The position numbers were made by a program, and so were the translations under genes. Below the pieces are notes generated by a model. It was not told the DNA's origin, made no database searches, and worked only from the letters and a program-made list of their open reading frames with translations. Shown in pieces: positions 1-8,145 of a DNA stretch of 64,000 nucleotides (the first letter of the stretch is position 1; each line of letters begins with the position of its first letter). Where the stretch lies: positions 1 through 64,000 of the forward strand of contig NZ_MLCE01000019.1 in the NCBI RefSeq assembly GCF_002300165.1, written 5' to 3'. The stretch is from Streptomyces sp. Tue6028. Lineage in GTDB: Bacteria; Actinomycetota; Actinomycetes; Streptomycetales; Streptomycetaceae.

Positions 1-1008
1 CCCAGGATCCGGCTCAAGCGCCCGCGTCTGAAGCCCTTCCGGGAGCACAACCAGGTCGTGGTCGGCGCCGTCGGCCTCACCGTCCTCGCGCTGCTCACCG
101 TCGCCGCCTTCAACGCCGACAGCCTGCCGCTGATCGGCGGCGGCGACACCTACAGCGCGGCCTTCTCCGAGGCCGGCGGGCTCAAGCCCGGCGACGAGGT
201 ACGGATCGCCGGGGTCAAGGTCGGCAAGGTCGAGGGCGTCGACCTTGCCGGCGACCACGTCAAGGTGACCTTCAAGGTGAAGGGCGACCCGGCGTTCGGT
301 ACCGACACGGGTGCGTCGATCCGTGTCAAGACGATCCTCGGAGCGAAGTACCTGGCCCTGTACCCGAAGGGGCCCGGCCGGTTGAAGCCCGGCAGCGAGA
401 TCCCGCTCCGGCGGACCGTGTCGGCGTACGACGTCGTCCAGGCCTTCAGCGATCTGACGACCACCACCGAGGAGGTCGACACGGACCGGCTCGCGAAGGC
501 ACTGGACACGGTCTCCGTCACCTTCCAGGACTCCCCCGAGGAGGTGCGGGCGTCGATCAAGGGGCTGTCGCGGATCTCCCGGACCGTCGCCGCCCGTGAC
601 AAGGCGCTGCGCGGGCTCCTCGACCATGCCGACGGAGTCACCGAGGTGCTGGCCGGTCACACGAAGGACTTCTCGGCGCTGGTGAAGGACGGTGACGCCC
701 TGTTCAAGGAGATCGGCAAGCGCCGCACGGCGATCCACAAACTGCTCAAGAGCTCCGCGCTGCTGGGCATCGAGCTGTCCGGCCTGGTCGACGACAACAG
801 CAAGGAGATCGGGCCCGCACTGAAGAACCTCAACACCTTCGTGAAGATGCTCGAACGCAACCAGTCGAGCCTCGATCGCAGCGTCCGGCTTCTCGCCCCC
901 TACGTACGGCTCTTCACCAACACCCTCGGCAACGGCCGCTGGTTCGACTCCTACGTCCAGAACCTGGTCGCCGCCCCGGTCACACCACGAACGGGAGGCA
1001 CCCGATGA
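1..1008 (+). CDS. mceC: MCE family protein, MceC position (5' end outside window)
   Basis: The frame is open to the left edge, so the true start lies upstream; the GTG at 58 sits inside the signal-anchor region and is probably internal. A hydrophobic anchor (VVVGAVGLTVLALLTVAA) precedes the MCE domain, recognisable by KPGDEVRIAGVKVGKVEGV and VKTILGAKYLALYP. A long alpha-helical tail follows. MCE proteins form periplasm-spanning hexamers that carry lipids to a YrbE permease. Position and ATGA overlap with the next gene fit the order A-B-C-D-E-F, making this MceC; the letter is inferred from position. The permease and A/B subunits should lie to the left. Confidence 0.9.
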   Translation, partial: PRIRLKRPRLKPFREHNQVVVGAVGLTVLALLTVAAFNADSLPLIGGGDTYSAAFSEAGGLKPGDEVRIAGVKVGKVEGVDLAGDHVKVTFKVKGDPAFGTDTGASIRVKTILGAKYLALYPKGPGRLKPGSEIPLRRTVSAYDVVQAFSDLTTTTEEVDTDRLAKALDTVSVTFQDSPEEVRASIKGLSRISRTVAARDKALRGLLDHADGVTEVLAGHTKDFSALVKDGDALFKEIGKRRTAIHKLLKSSALLGIELSGLVDDNSKEIGPALKNLNTFVKMLERNQSSLDRSVRLLAPYVRLFTNTLGNGRWFDSYVQNLVAAPVTPRTGGTR

Positions 1009-2114
1009 CCCGCAGACTCCTGGGCCTGTTCACCGCGCTCGCGATCGTCGTCGGCCTCGCCGTCGTCCTGTGGCCGGGCCCCGGTCCCGTCCGCGTCACG
1101 GCGTACTTCCCGCGCACCGTCGGCATCTATCCCGGTTCCGACGTCCGCGTCCTCGGCGTCCGCATCGGCGAGGTCAGGAAGATCACGCCGGAGGGCGACC
1201 GGGTACGGGTGGAGCTGGAATACGACCGGGGCCGCAAGGTCCCCGCCGACGCACAGGCCGCCATCATCAACTCCTCGGTGGTCAGCGACCGTTATGTACA
1301 GCTCCTGCCGGTGTACCACAAGGGCGCGGTGCTGCGGGACGGAGACGTCATCCCCGAGTCCCGTACGGCCGTCCCCGTCGAGCTGGACCGGATCTTCGAC
1401 AGCCTGCACACCACCGCCGAGGCGCTCGGCCCGAACGGTGCCGACAAGAAGGGCTCGCTGTCCCGGCTGCTCGGGGTGAGCGCGGACAACCTCCAGGGGC
1501 AGGGCGAGAACCTCAACCAGACGGTGGAGGACCTGTCCCAGGCGGTCACCACGCTGTCCGACGGGCGCGGCGACCTGTTCGGGACCGTGCGGAACCTTCA
1601 GGTGTTCACGGCCGCGCTGGCGGCGGACGACACCAGCGTGCGGTCGTTCAACACCGACCTCGCCGACGTGGCCGGGCAGCTCGCCGGGGAGCGCAAGGAC
1701 CTCGCGGCCGCACTCAAGTACCTGGCCACCGCACTGGGCGACGTGTCCGGCTTCGTGAAGGGCAACAAGAAGGCGCTGACCTCGGACGTGAAGGGCCTGG
1801 CCAAGGTCACCAAGGTCCTCGTCACCCAACGGGTCGCTCTGGAGGAGCTGTTGACCGTCGCTCCCACGGGCCTGTCGAACCTGCAGAACGCCTACAACCC
1901 CGCCGCCGGCACCCTCGACACCCGCAACAACGCGCAAGTCCCGCAGGATCCGGCATCCCTTCTCTGCTCGATCCTGAAGACGACCGGCGACGACCACGAC
2001 AACTGTGCCGGGCTGAAGAAGCTCTTCGACTCCCTGCCCAAGGTTCCGTCGGCCCCGGCGTCGGCGGGCACGGTCGACAAGACCCTCGGCGGAATTCTGG
2101 GGGCACCGGCATGA
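1005..2114 (+). CDS. mceD: MCE family protein, MceD position
   Basis: This is a 369-aa MCE protein. An N-terminal anchor (LLGLFTALAIVVGLAVVLW, about residues 5-23) is followed by the MCE domain (YPGSDVRVLGVRIGEV, then SSVVSDRYVQLLP) and a helical coiled tail of about 230 residues, the part that builds the tunnel of Mce hexamers. Its ATG overlaps the stop of the preceding gene in an ATGA, so it is translationally coupled. It is one of six different subunits expected in the lipid-import complex. The subunit letter comes from gene order only. Confidence 0.9.
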   Translation: MTRRLLGLFTALAIVVGLAVVLWPGPGPVRVTAYFPRTVGIYPGSDVRVLGVRIGEVRKITPEGDRVRVELEYDRGRKVPADAQAAIINSSVVSDRYVQLLPVYHKGAVLRDGDVIPESRTAVPVELDRIFDSLHTTAEALGPNGADKKGSLSRLLGVSADNLQGQGENLNQTVEDLSQAVTTLSDGRGDLFGTVRNLQVFTAALAADDTSVRSFNTDLADVAGQLAGERKDLAAALKYLATALGDVSGFVKGNKKALTSDVKGLAKVTKVLVTQRVALEELLTVAPTGLSNLQNAYNPAAGTLDTRNNAQVPQDPASLLCSILKTTGDDHDNCAGLKKLFDSLPKVPSAPASAGTVDKTLGGILGAPA

Positions 2115-3394
2115 GCGTGCGACGCAAGGGGCGGGTGGCCGCCTGGACGGCGGTCGGCTCGCTGCTGCTGACCGGCTGCGAGTTCAACGGCTGGTACGAC
2201 GTCCCGCTCCCCGGCGGCGCCGCCTCGGACAATCACGCCTACCACGTCACCGTCGAGTTCCGGGACGTGCTGGACCTGGTGCCGCAGTCGGCGGTCAAGG
2301 TCAACAACGTCACCGTCGGCGCGGTCGAGAAGGTGGAACTGGACGGCTGGCACGCCCGCGTGCGGCTCAGGATCGCCGACTCGGTGAAGCTGCCCGGCAA
2401 CGCGGTCGCCGATCTGAGGCAGACCAGCATGCTCGGCGAGAAGTACGTCGCCCTGTCCGGGCCGGCCGGCACGCGGCCCGTCGGACGGCTCCGCGACGGC
2501 GACCGCGTCCCGCTGTCCCGCAGCGGCCGCAACCCGGAGGTCGAGGAGGTGCTGTCGGCCCTGTCCGCGCTGCTCAACGGTGGCGGGGTGGCCCAGCTGA
2601 AGACGATCACCGTCGAGTTGAACAAGGCCCTCGGCGGTCGCGAGGACCGGGTCAGGTCCCTGCTGAAGCAGCTCGACACCTTCCTCGGCGGCCTCGACGA
2701 CCAGCGGGCGGAGATCGTGCGCGCGTTGAAGGGCGTCGACCGGCTCGCAAAGCGGCTGAAGAAGGAGAAGAAGACGATCGCCCTGGCCGTCGACACCATG
2801 CCGCCCGCTCTGAAGGCCGTCGCCGACCAGCGCAAGGACCTGACGAGGATGCTCACCGCTCTGTCCAGGCTCGGCAAGACCGGCACCAAGGTGGTGAACG
2901 CCTCCCACGACGACGCCGTCGCCAACCTGAAGAGGCTCCGGCCCATCCTGCAGGAGCTGGACAAGGCGGGGGACGACCTGCCCAACTCCCTTGAACTCCT
3001 CACCACTTACCCGTTCCCGCGCAACGCGACCGACGCCGTCAAGGGCGACTACGTCAACCTGAAGATCACCGCCGACCTCGACCTGGCGGAGCTCTACGCC
3101 GACGTCGCCGGCAAGCCTGGCAAGGGCGGGAAGTCCCCGGCCCCCGGGACACCGCGTCTTCCCGGCGTCCCCTCGCCCACCCCTCTCCCCTCCACCCCGT
3201 CCCTGCCGGGCACCCCCTCCGTGCCCGCCGTGCCCTCCGCGCCCGCCGCGCCCTCGACGCCCTCCGACGGCAGCACCCTGCTGTGCCCGCCGGTGTGCAC
3301 CGCTGCCTACGGCACCGGGGACGGCTCGCGTCGCCTCCCGCCGGGGGTCGATCCCGGCCTCGCCGAGCTGATGCTGAAGGGGATACTGCCGTGA
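2111..3394 (+). CDS. mceE: MCE family lipoprotein, MceE position
   Basis: The start is the ATG of an ATGA overlap with mceD and gives 427 aa. A lipoprotein signal with lipobox LLTGC puts the acylated cysteine at residue 23, as expected for the MceE subunit (LprN type), the only lipidated subunit of actinobacterial Mce complexes. The MCE domain (VPQSAVKVNNVTVGAVEKV, then TSMLGEKYVAL) precedes a helical region. Unusually, the C-terminus has a Pro/Ser/Thr/Ala-rich stretch (about 3130-3280) before a short tail with two cysteines. It probably spans or contacts the cell wall. Confidence 0.92.
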   Translation: MSVRRKGRVAAWTAVGSLLLTGCEFNGWYDVPLPGGAASDNHAYHVTVEFRDVLDLVPQSAVKVNNVTVGAVEKVELDGWHARVRLRIADSVKLPGNAVADLRQTSMLGEKYVALSGPAGTRPVGRLRDGDRVPLSRSGRNPEVEEVLSALSALLNGGGVAQLKTITVELNKALGGREDRVRSLLKQLDTFLGGLDDQRAEIVRALKGVDRLAKRLKKEKKTIALAVDTMPPALKAVADQRKDLTRMLTALSRLGKTGTKVVNASHDDAVANLKRLRPILQELDKAGDDLPNSLELLTTYPFPRNATDAVKGDYVNLKITADLDLAELYADVAGKPGKGGKSPAPGTPRLPGVPSPTPLPSTPSLPGTPSVPAVPSAPAAPSTPSDGSTLLCPPVCTAAYGTGDGSRRLPPGVDPGLAELMLKGILP

Positions 3395-4665
3395 TCACAC
3401 GTACGGTCAAGGTCCAGCTGCTCGCCTTCGCGACCGTCACCGCCCTCGGGGTGTCGTACGTCGGCGCCCGCTACACGGGCCTGGTGGACGACGTCCTGCA
3501 CCGCGGTTACACCGTGCGCGCCGACTTCGCCGAGTCCGGGGGCGTCTTCCCCGGCGCCGAGGTCACCTACCGGGGGGTGCCGGTGGGCCGAGTGGGCGAT
3601 CTGCAGCTGACCGGGTCCGGGGTCTCGGTGGCGCTGAAGATCGAGGACGGCGCCCCGAGGATTCCGGCCGACACGCTCGCGGTGATCGCCGACCGGTCGG
3701 CGGTCGGCGAGCAGTACGTCGACCTCCAGCCACGGCGGTCGGGCGGGCCGTACCTCATGGACGGCAGCCCGATCCCGCGCAGCCGCACCCGGACCCCGCT
3801 GCCGGTCACCGACCTGGTCCTCAGCCTCGACCGGCTGGTCAACTCGGTCGGCAAGGACGATCTGCGGGTCACCGTCGACGAGCTGGGCAAGGCGTTCGCC
3901 GGCACCGGACCGAACCTGAGCCGGCTGGTCGACTCCGGCGACGCGCTGGTGGAGTCGGCATCCGGGTCGCTCCCCCAGACGGTCTCGCTGATCGAGGACT
4001 CGCGGAAGGTGCTCAAGACGCAGGCCGACCAGGGCTCGGCCATCAAGTCGTTCTCCCGCGATCTTGCCGCGCTCACCGCACAGTTGAAGTCGAGCGACGG
4101 TGATCTGCGCCGACTGATCGGCACCACCGCGCCCGCCGCGCAGGAGATCGACTCCCTCCTGAAGTCCACTCGCCCGCACGTGCCGGTCCTGCTGACCAAC
4201 CTCATCAGCGGCGGCCAGATCACCGTGGCCCGGCTGCCCGGCGTCGAACAGGCCCTGGTCACGCTCCCGCTCACTGTCGCGGGCAGCTACACGGTCGTCC
4301 CCGGCGACGGCACCACCCACTTCGGGCTGACCGTGAACGCCGACGACCCTCCCGCGTGCACCCAGGGCTACGGCACCCAGCGCCGCGACCCCGCCGACAC
4401 CGGCACGCGCCCGGCGAACACCGACGCGCGCTGCACGGCACCGCGCGGCAGCAAGACCTCGGTGCGCGGAGCGCAGAACGCGCCCGGCGCGACGACCGGT
4501 CGGTACGGCGCCGGCCAGGCCGCGTTCGTGGCCCCGTACGACCCGGAGACCGGCACCGTGACCGGCCCGGGCGGAACGCCCGTCGAGATCGGCTCGACGG
4601 GCGGGGAACAGACCGTGTTCGGAAAGGAGTCGTGGCAATGGCTGCTCGTGGGACCGATGGTGTGA
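3391..4665 (+). CDS. mceF: MCE family protein, MceF position
   Basis: The GTG at 3391 overlaps the mceE stop in a GTGA, giving 424 aa. A membrane anchor (VKVQLLAFATVTALGVSYV) precedes the MCE domain (FPGAEVTYRGVPVGRVGDL and ADRSAVGEQYVDLQP). The helical segment is followed by a longer extracytoplasmic C-terminal domain containing two cysteines (near CTQGYGTQ and ARCTAPRG), typical of MceF. It is the last MCE subunit of the operon and is followed by two Mce-associated genes. Confidence 0.92.
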   Translation: MITRTVKVQLLAFATVTALGVSYVGARYTGLVDDVLHRGYTVRADFAESGGVFPGAEVTYRGVPVGRVGDLQLTGSGVSVALKIEDGAPRIPADTLAVIADRSAVGEQYVDLQPRRSGGPYLMDGSPIPRSRTRTPLPVTDLVLSLDRLVNSVGKDDLRVTVDELGKAFAGTGPNLSRLVDSGDALVESASGSLPQTVSLIEDSRKVLKTQADQGSAIKSFSRDLAALTAQLKSSDGDLRRLIGTTAPAAQEIDSLLKSTRPHVPVLLTNLISGGQITVARLPGVEQALVTLPLTVAGSYTVVPGDGTTHFGLTVNADDPPACTQGYGTQRRDPADTGTRPANTDARCTAPRGSKTSVRGAQNAPGATTGRYGAGQAAFVAPYDPETGTVTGPGGTPVEIGSTGGEQTVFGKESWQWLLVGPMV

Positions 4666-5150
4666 GAGGCGGACGCATGAGGCTGCTGTCGGCAGGGCTC
4701 GTCGCCGCGACCGTGCTGACGACCGTGCCGTGTGTCTGGCTGGGCCACAAGCTGTCCGACCAGCACGCGGCGGAACAGCGCCGTCAGGACATCCTGGCGG
4801 CGGCTCGCCAGTCGGCGCTGAGCTTCACCTCGCTCGACTACCGGCACTACGACCGGGACAGCGCCACTGTGCTGAAGGGCGCCACCGGCGAGTTCAAGAA
4901 GGAGTTCGCCGCACAGACCGCACAACTGACGAAGCTGGTCGCGCGGAACAAGTCGGTGTCCGAGGGGCAGGTCCTGGAAGCGGGCGTCGTGCGGTCCGAC
5001 GCACGCTCGGCCCGGGTCCTGGTCGTGGCCGACAGCAAGGTGACCAACACCGCCGCGCCCGAGGGCCAGGCGCGCACCTACCGGCTCCAGCTCGACCTCA
5101 CGCGCGTGGCCGGCCGCTGGCTGACCTCCGACGTCGCGTTCGTGGGCTGA
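4638..5150 (+). CDS. Mce-associated membrane protein (first)
   Basis: The start is placed at ATG 4638 because GGAAAGGAG (4621-4629) lies 8 bases upstream; this overlaps the mceF end by 28 bp and gives 170 aa. ATG 4677 is an alternative but lacks such a site. One N-terminal transmembrane helix (LLSAGLVAATVLTTVPCVW) is followed by an extracytoplasmic alpha/beta domain starting at LSFTSLDYRHYDRDSATVL, the hallmark of Mas (Mce-associated) proteins related to SnoaL-like folds. Mas proteins stabilise or assist Mce transporters. The similar motif in the next gene indicates duplication. Confidence 0.85.
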   Translation: MAARGTDGVRGGRMRLLSAGLVAATVLTTVPCVWLGHKLSDQHAAEQRRQDILAAARQSALSFTSLDYRHYDRDSATVLKGATGEFKKEFAAQTAQLTKLVARNKSVSEGQVLEAGVVRSDARSARVLVVADSKVTNTAAPEGQARTYRLQLDLTRVAGRWLTSDVAFVG

Positions 5151-5170
5151 CCCACCCCGTGAGGCCATCG

Positions 5171-5944
5171 ATGAGAAGAGACACCGTGGCGAACCCGACC
5201 TCCCGCACCCGCGGCACCGGCTCACCCGCCCGCCGCACCATGACCGCGGCCGCCCGCGCGGCAGCCAAGCGCGCCGGGCGGCCCGCGCGCCCCGAGCACG
5301 GCGCCCGCCAGGAAGAGCAGATTCCCTCCGGGAGCACCCTGCTCGTCGAGCCCCCGGCGAACGGCTGGGAGGACCCGCCGGAGCCCGAGTCACCCAAGTC
5401 GTTCGAGGAGGAGCCGGAGGAGGACGCGCCCTCGCGCGAGATCTGGCGGATCGTGCTCACCGCGGTGCTGGGCGTCGTCCTCGTGGCGGCCCTGGTCGCG
5501 ACCGCCGTCGTCGGCTGGCAGTACCGGCAGGGGCGACAGGCGGAGCAGGCCCGCGGCGAGGCCCTCGCGGCCGCGAGGAAGGCGGCGCCGGTCGTGCTGT
5601 CGTACGACTACCGGCACCTGGACCGGGACTTCTCCCGAGCCCGCGCCCTGCTGACCGGGCACTTCCGCGACCAGTACGGCAGGACCACGAAGGCAGTGGT
5701 CACGCCGACCGCGACGAAGTACCACGGCGTGGTGAAGGCGACCGTGGCCACACCCGCCGACGGTGGCGCCCCGGCGGTCTCCGTCGTGTCGGCCACACCG
5801 GACCGGGCCGTCGTCCTGCTCTTCGTCAACCAGGTCACCCGGAGCACCCAGGCCCCGGAGCCCCGGCTGGACCTGAACCGGGTGCGTATGACGCTCACCC
5901 GCACCTCCGGCGGCTGGAAGGTGAGCGGCGTCGACGCCCTCTGA
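5171..5944 (+). CDS. Mce-associated membrane protein (second)
   Basis: The start at ATG 5171 has GAGG 6 bases upstream; GTG 5186 is possible. The 257-aa product has a basic, Ala-rich cytoplasmic N-terminus (about 60 residues), an acidic stretch (EEEPEEDAPS), one transmembrane helix (IVLTAVLGVVLVAALVATA) and a Mas domain starting VVLSYDYRHLDRDFSRA, matching the first Mas protein. The longer N-terminal arm is the main difference between the pair. It is the last gene of the mce operon; a small hairpin follows 23 bases downstream. Confidence 0.85.
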   Translation: MRRDTVANPTSRTRGTGSPARRTMTAAARAAAKRAGRPARPEHGARQEEQIPSGSTLLVEPPANGWEDPPEPESPKSFEEEPEEDAPSREIWRIVLTAVLGVVLVAALVATAVVGWQYRQGRQAEQARGEALAAARKAAPVVLSYDYRHLDRDFSRARALLTGHFRDQYGRTTKAVVTPTATKYHGVVKATVATPADGGAPAVSVVSATPDRAVVLLFVNQVTRSTQAPEPRLDLNRVRMTLTRTSGGWKVSGVDAL

Positions 5945-6307
5945 CCAGGCCTGCGAAGGGGCCCCCGAACGGAGGCCCTCCGTTGTTACCGAAGCCGTTG
6001 GGCCGTTCGGAGGAGTTCGGGCAGCGAGACAGCCACGAGTCCCGCTGACCGTCAGTTCCTGTTTTTCCTGCTCCCGGCATGGTTCCGGGCCGGGACAGGG
6101 CCGACACCCGGGCTCCTCCCCGGCATCAATGGCGCATACAAGGGACAGTTACCGATATATCTGCGCTTTGTAACGCGAATCCTGTCCTTGCTCCGGTGTC
6201 GTCGCAAAGGGCCACAGTGTGGGTTCCTCGGCACCGAGCCGGGAATTTCGGACAGCACGCCCGGCTCAGACCAGGGTCGGCGTGCACGAACGTGAGGTGA
6301 CAGATTC
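5945..6307. other. Intergenic region between the mce operon and a secreted-protein gene
   Basis: No credible gene is seen in these 363 bases. They hold a short hairpin after the mce operon, an 11-bp palindrome CTGACCGTCAG (6045-6055), an A/T-richer stretch (6150-6185) that probably carries the promoter of the next gene, and the ribosome site GAGGTGA (6294-6300) for the ATG at 6308. The 15-mer TATCTGCGCTTTGTA (6158-6172) recurs with one change upstream of the multicopper oxidase. Confidence 0.5.
5968..5984 (+). terminator. Candidate terminator of the mce operon
   Basis: A perfect 7-bp stem (AACGGAG / CTCCGTT) with a 3-base loop lies 23 bases after the last mce-operon stop and is followed by GTT. 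It has no long T run, so this is a weak call. Confidence 0.35.
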
Positions 6308-6691
6308 ATGTCTGTTTCTCGTACGACGGTCCGCCTGATCGCCACCTTCGTGGCAACGGGCGCACTCGTCGGCGCGGCCGCGATGCCGGCTCTGGCCGCC
6401 GGAGCCGGCCATGACCGCGACAACGGGAGGGGCTACTCGCACAGCGACAGAAGCGACCGCCACCACGACGGTCACTTCGGCGACCGGGACCGGGGCTGGG
6501 ACCGGGGCGAGCACCGCGGCTGGGACCGGGACCGGGACGACCGCTGGGGCCGGGACCGGGACCACCGCTGGGACCGGGACCGGGACCGGCACCACCGCTG
6601 GGACCGGGACCGCGGCTGGCACCACGGCTGGGACCGCGACCGGCACCACGGCTGGGACCGCGACCGCGGCTGGCACCACGGCCACCGCTAG
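6308..6691 (+). CDS. Secreted low-complexity His/Arg/Asp/Trp-rich protein
   Basis: The 127-aa product begins with a Sec signal peptide (VRLIATFVATGALVGAAAM, cleavage near ALAA-GAG, about residue 31). The mature part is almost only Asp, Arg, His, Trp and Gly, in repeats of the type WDRDRDRHHRWDRDRGWHHG. GAGGTGA 7 bases upstream supports the start. No domain is recognised. High His content suggests metal binding, and alternating Asp-Arg suggests a charged extended polymer. The third-codon bias and clear signal peptide argue for a real gene. A strong hairpin (6775-6817) follows. Confidence 0.75.
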   Translation: MSVSRTTVRLIATFVATGALVGAAAMPALAAGAGHDRDNGRGYSHSDRSDRHHDGHFGDRDRGWDRGEHRGWDRDRDDRWGRDRDHRWDRDRDRHHRWDRDRGWHHGWDRDRHHGWDRDRGWHHGHR

Positions 6692-6774
6692 ACCGCCCTG
6701 GAGGCCGTGCTGCGACGCGGAGGCCCGCACCCTCTGCCACCCGTCGTCATAGCCGGCACGGCCGCCGCACCCAT

Positions 6775-6817
6775 CCGGAGGGCCGAAGACCGTTCCTTGC
6801 GGTCTTCGGCCCTCCGG
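6775..6817. terminator. Strong bidirectional hairpin terminator
   Basis: A perfect 18-bp stem (6775-6792 with 6800-6817) and 7-base loop lie between two converging genes ending at 6691 (+) and 6893 (-). The GC-rich stem without a long T run is typical of Streptomyces terminators. Confidence 0.75.
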
Positions 6818-6892
6818 CCACGTCCGCCCGCCGTACGGGCGGGCCTTCGTCCCGCCATGCATCCGTGTTCCGCAGGCGGCGGGCGTGCGCTG

Positions 6893-7597
6893 TCACCCGG
6901 CCACGAGGCCGAGGGTCGGGCCGGCGATGGACAGGTCGCCGCTGAGCCGGGCGGCCTGTGAAACGGTCACGTTCTTGAAAGTGATGGTGCGGGTCGGCGC
7001 GGTGGAGTCGGAGAGCCACGGGGGCAGCGCGTCGGGCGTGACGGTGACGCCGCGGTCCGCCGGGAGCGGAGCGCCGCCCAGGCCGACGAGCGTGCCGCTC
7101 AGTTTCTGGACGTACAGAGTCACCACGTCCTCGCCCTTGACCGTGGACGTGGTCGCGGGCCTGGCCCGCAGTCGCACCGCCGAGCGGCCGCGGCCCGCCG
7201 TCAGATCGAGGCCGCCGAGGTCCAGCGACCGTGCGGTGAACTTCAGTACCCGCTCGGACCCGGCCGCGGTCCTGAGGACGGCCACGCCGCGGAAGGAACT
7301 GCCGTGGAGCACCAGCCTGTCGGCGCGCAGCACCCAGGGGACGTCCGGTGGGCGGGCGACCGGCGCGGCGCCGGCCGCCGGCGGCTGGGACGTGCGGAGG
7401 CCGCCAGGGGCGAGCAACGCCTTCGAGGCCGTGGGCGTGGCGAGCTGCAGGGCCAAGGACAGGGCGGCCACCGCCGACGCACAGGCGAGGGGCCGCAGCA
7501 GCCGGCCGGCCGAGCGGCGCTTCACCGCACCGCTCGGACGGCGGGGATCGCACTCCGGCCCGGTCGCCGTAGAGCCGGTCAGGGCGTCACTTGCCAC
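6893..7597 (-). CDS. Secreted/anchored protein of a DUF6230-DUF6114 triad
   Basis: The start is placed at GTG 7597, with AGGA 5 bases upstream and an 11-bp overlap with the DUF6114 stop; the ATG at 7654 would give a 68-bp overlap. The 234-aa product has a basic N-terminus, one hydrophobic segment (PLACASAVAALSLALQLA) and a beta-rich domain with a repeated style (FTARSLDLGGLDLT; TITFKNVTVSQAARLSG) resembling the DUF6230 protein two genes upstream. It probably sits outside the membrane. The biochemical role is unknown; it is the third gene of the operon. Confidence 0.75.
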   Translation of the reverse strand: MASDALTGSTATGPECDPRRPSGAVKRRSAGRLLRPLACASAVAALSLALQLATPTASKALLAPGGLRTSQPPAAGAAPVARPPDVPWVLRADRLVLHGSSFRGVAVLRTAAGSERVLKFTARSLDLGGLDLTAGRGRSAVRLRARPATTSTVKGEDVVTLYVQKLSGTLVGLGGAPLPADRGVTVTPDALPPWLSDSTAPTRTITFKNVTVSQAARLSGDLSIAGPTLGLVAG

Positions 7598-8069
7598 CGT
7601 GGTCCTGACCCACGGGAACGGGAGGCGACGCACGGTCGGCCACGGGCTGCACATCCGTGGCGCCCGTCGGAGGGATCCAGGCGCAGGCCAGGGATCCGCC
7701 GATCAGGCCGGAGAGCAGCCCGACGAGGAGACCCCCGAGATTGGCGACGGGGAAGGAGATGAGGGCGAGCAGGATGACCGTGATCCCTGCGAACACACGC
7801 GACTGCCGGTGGAACCACAGGGAGACGGCGAGGGTGACGAGGAGAACCCCGATGATCAGCGAACCCGCGCCGGCCGAGGTCGACAGTGCCAGGGGGATGG
7901 CGCCGAAGTCCAGGCGGGCATAAGGAAGGTAGATGATGGGCAGACCCGCCGCGAAGGTGAACAGGCCTGCCCAGAAGGGACGTTCGCCCCGCCAGGTCCT
8001 GAATCTGCGTCGGGCGTCGGCGGCGAGGACGCGCACGTTCTCGCGTCTGCCGATTCGCTGGAGGAACAC
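7587..8069 (-). CDS. DUF6114 family membrane protein
   Basis: The GTG start at 8069 has AGGGA about 7 bases upstream and gives 160 aa. Four hydrophobic helices (FWAGLFTFAAGLPIIYLPY; LSTSAGAGSLIIGVLLVTL; FAGITVILLALISFPVANL; GLLVGLLSGLIGGSLACAW) and the N-terminal FRTWRGERPFWAGLF signature are typical of DUF6114, which in Streptomyces is regularly encoded beside DUF6230. The C-terminal tail is Pro/Asp-rich. Function is unknown; the conserved pairing suggests a membrane partner for the DUF6230 protein. Confidence 0.85.
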   Translation of the reverse strand: MFLQRIGRRENVRVLAADARRRFRTWRGERPFWAGLFTFAAGLPIIYLPYARLDFGAIPLALSTSAGAGSLIIGVLLVTLAVSLWFHRQSRVFAGITVILLALISFPVANLGGLLVGLLSGLIGGSLACAWIPPTGATDVQPVADRASPPVPVGQDHGGK

Positions 8070-8145
8070 GTGAGCTTCCCTGGTGTTCGGCGGGAGGGAG
8101 TACGCGGCGAACGGGGGCGAAAGGCGCGTGCTTCGTGCCGGCGGA

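Noticed and set aside
1070..2110. Long plus-strand frame overlapping mceD
   Set aside because: The region before 2111 is Arg/Pro-rich shadow of mceD; only the part from ATG 2111 carries a lipoprotein signal and MCE domain.
6045..6055. CTGACCGTCAG palindrome, similar to the catabolic regulon operator
   Set aside because: The two half-sites meet with one base between them instead of the regulon spacing, so a dimer would see a different geometry. It is probably chance.
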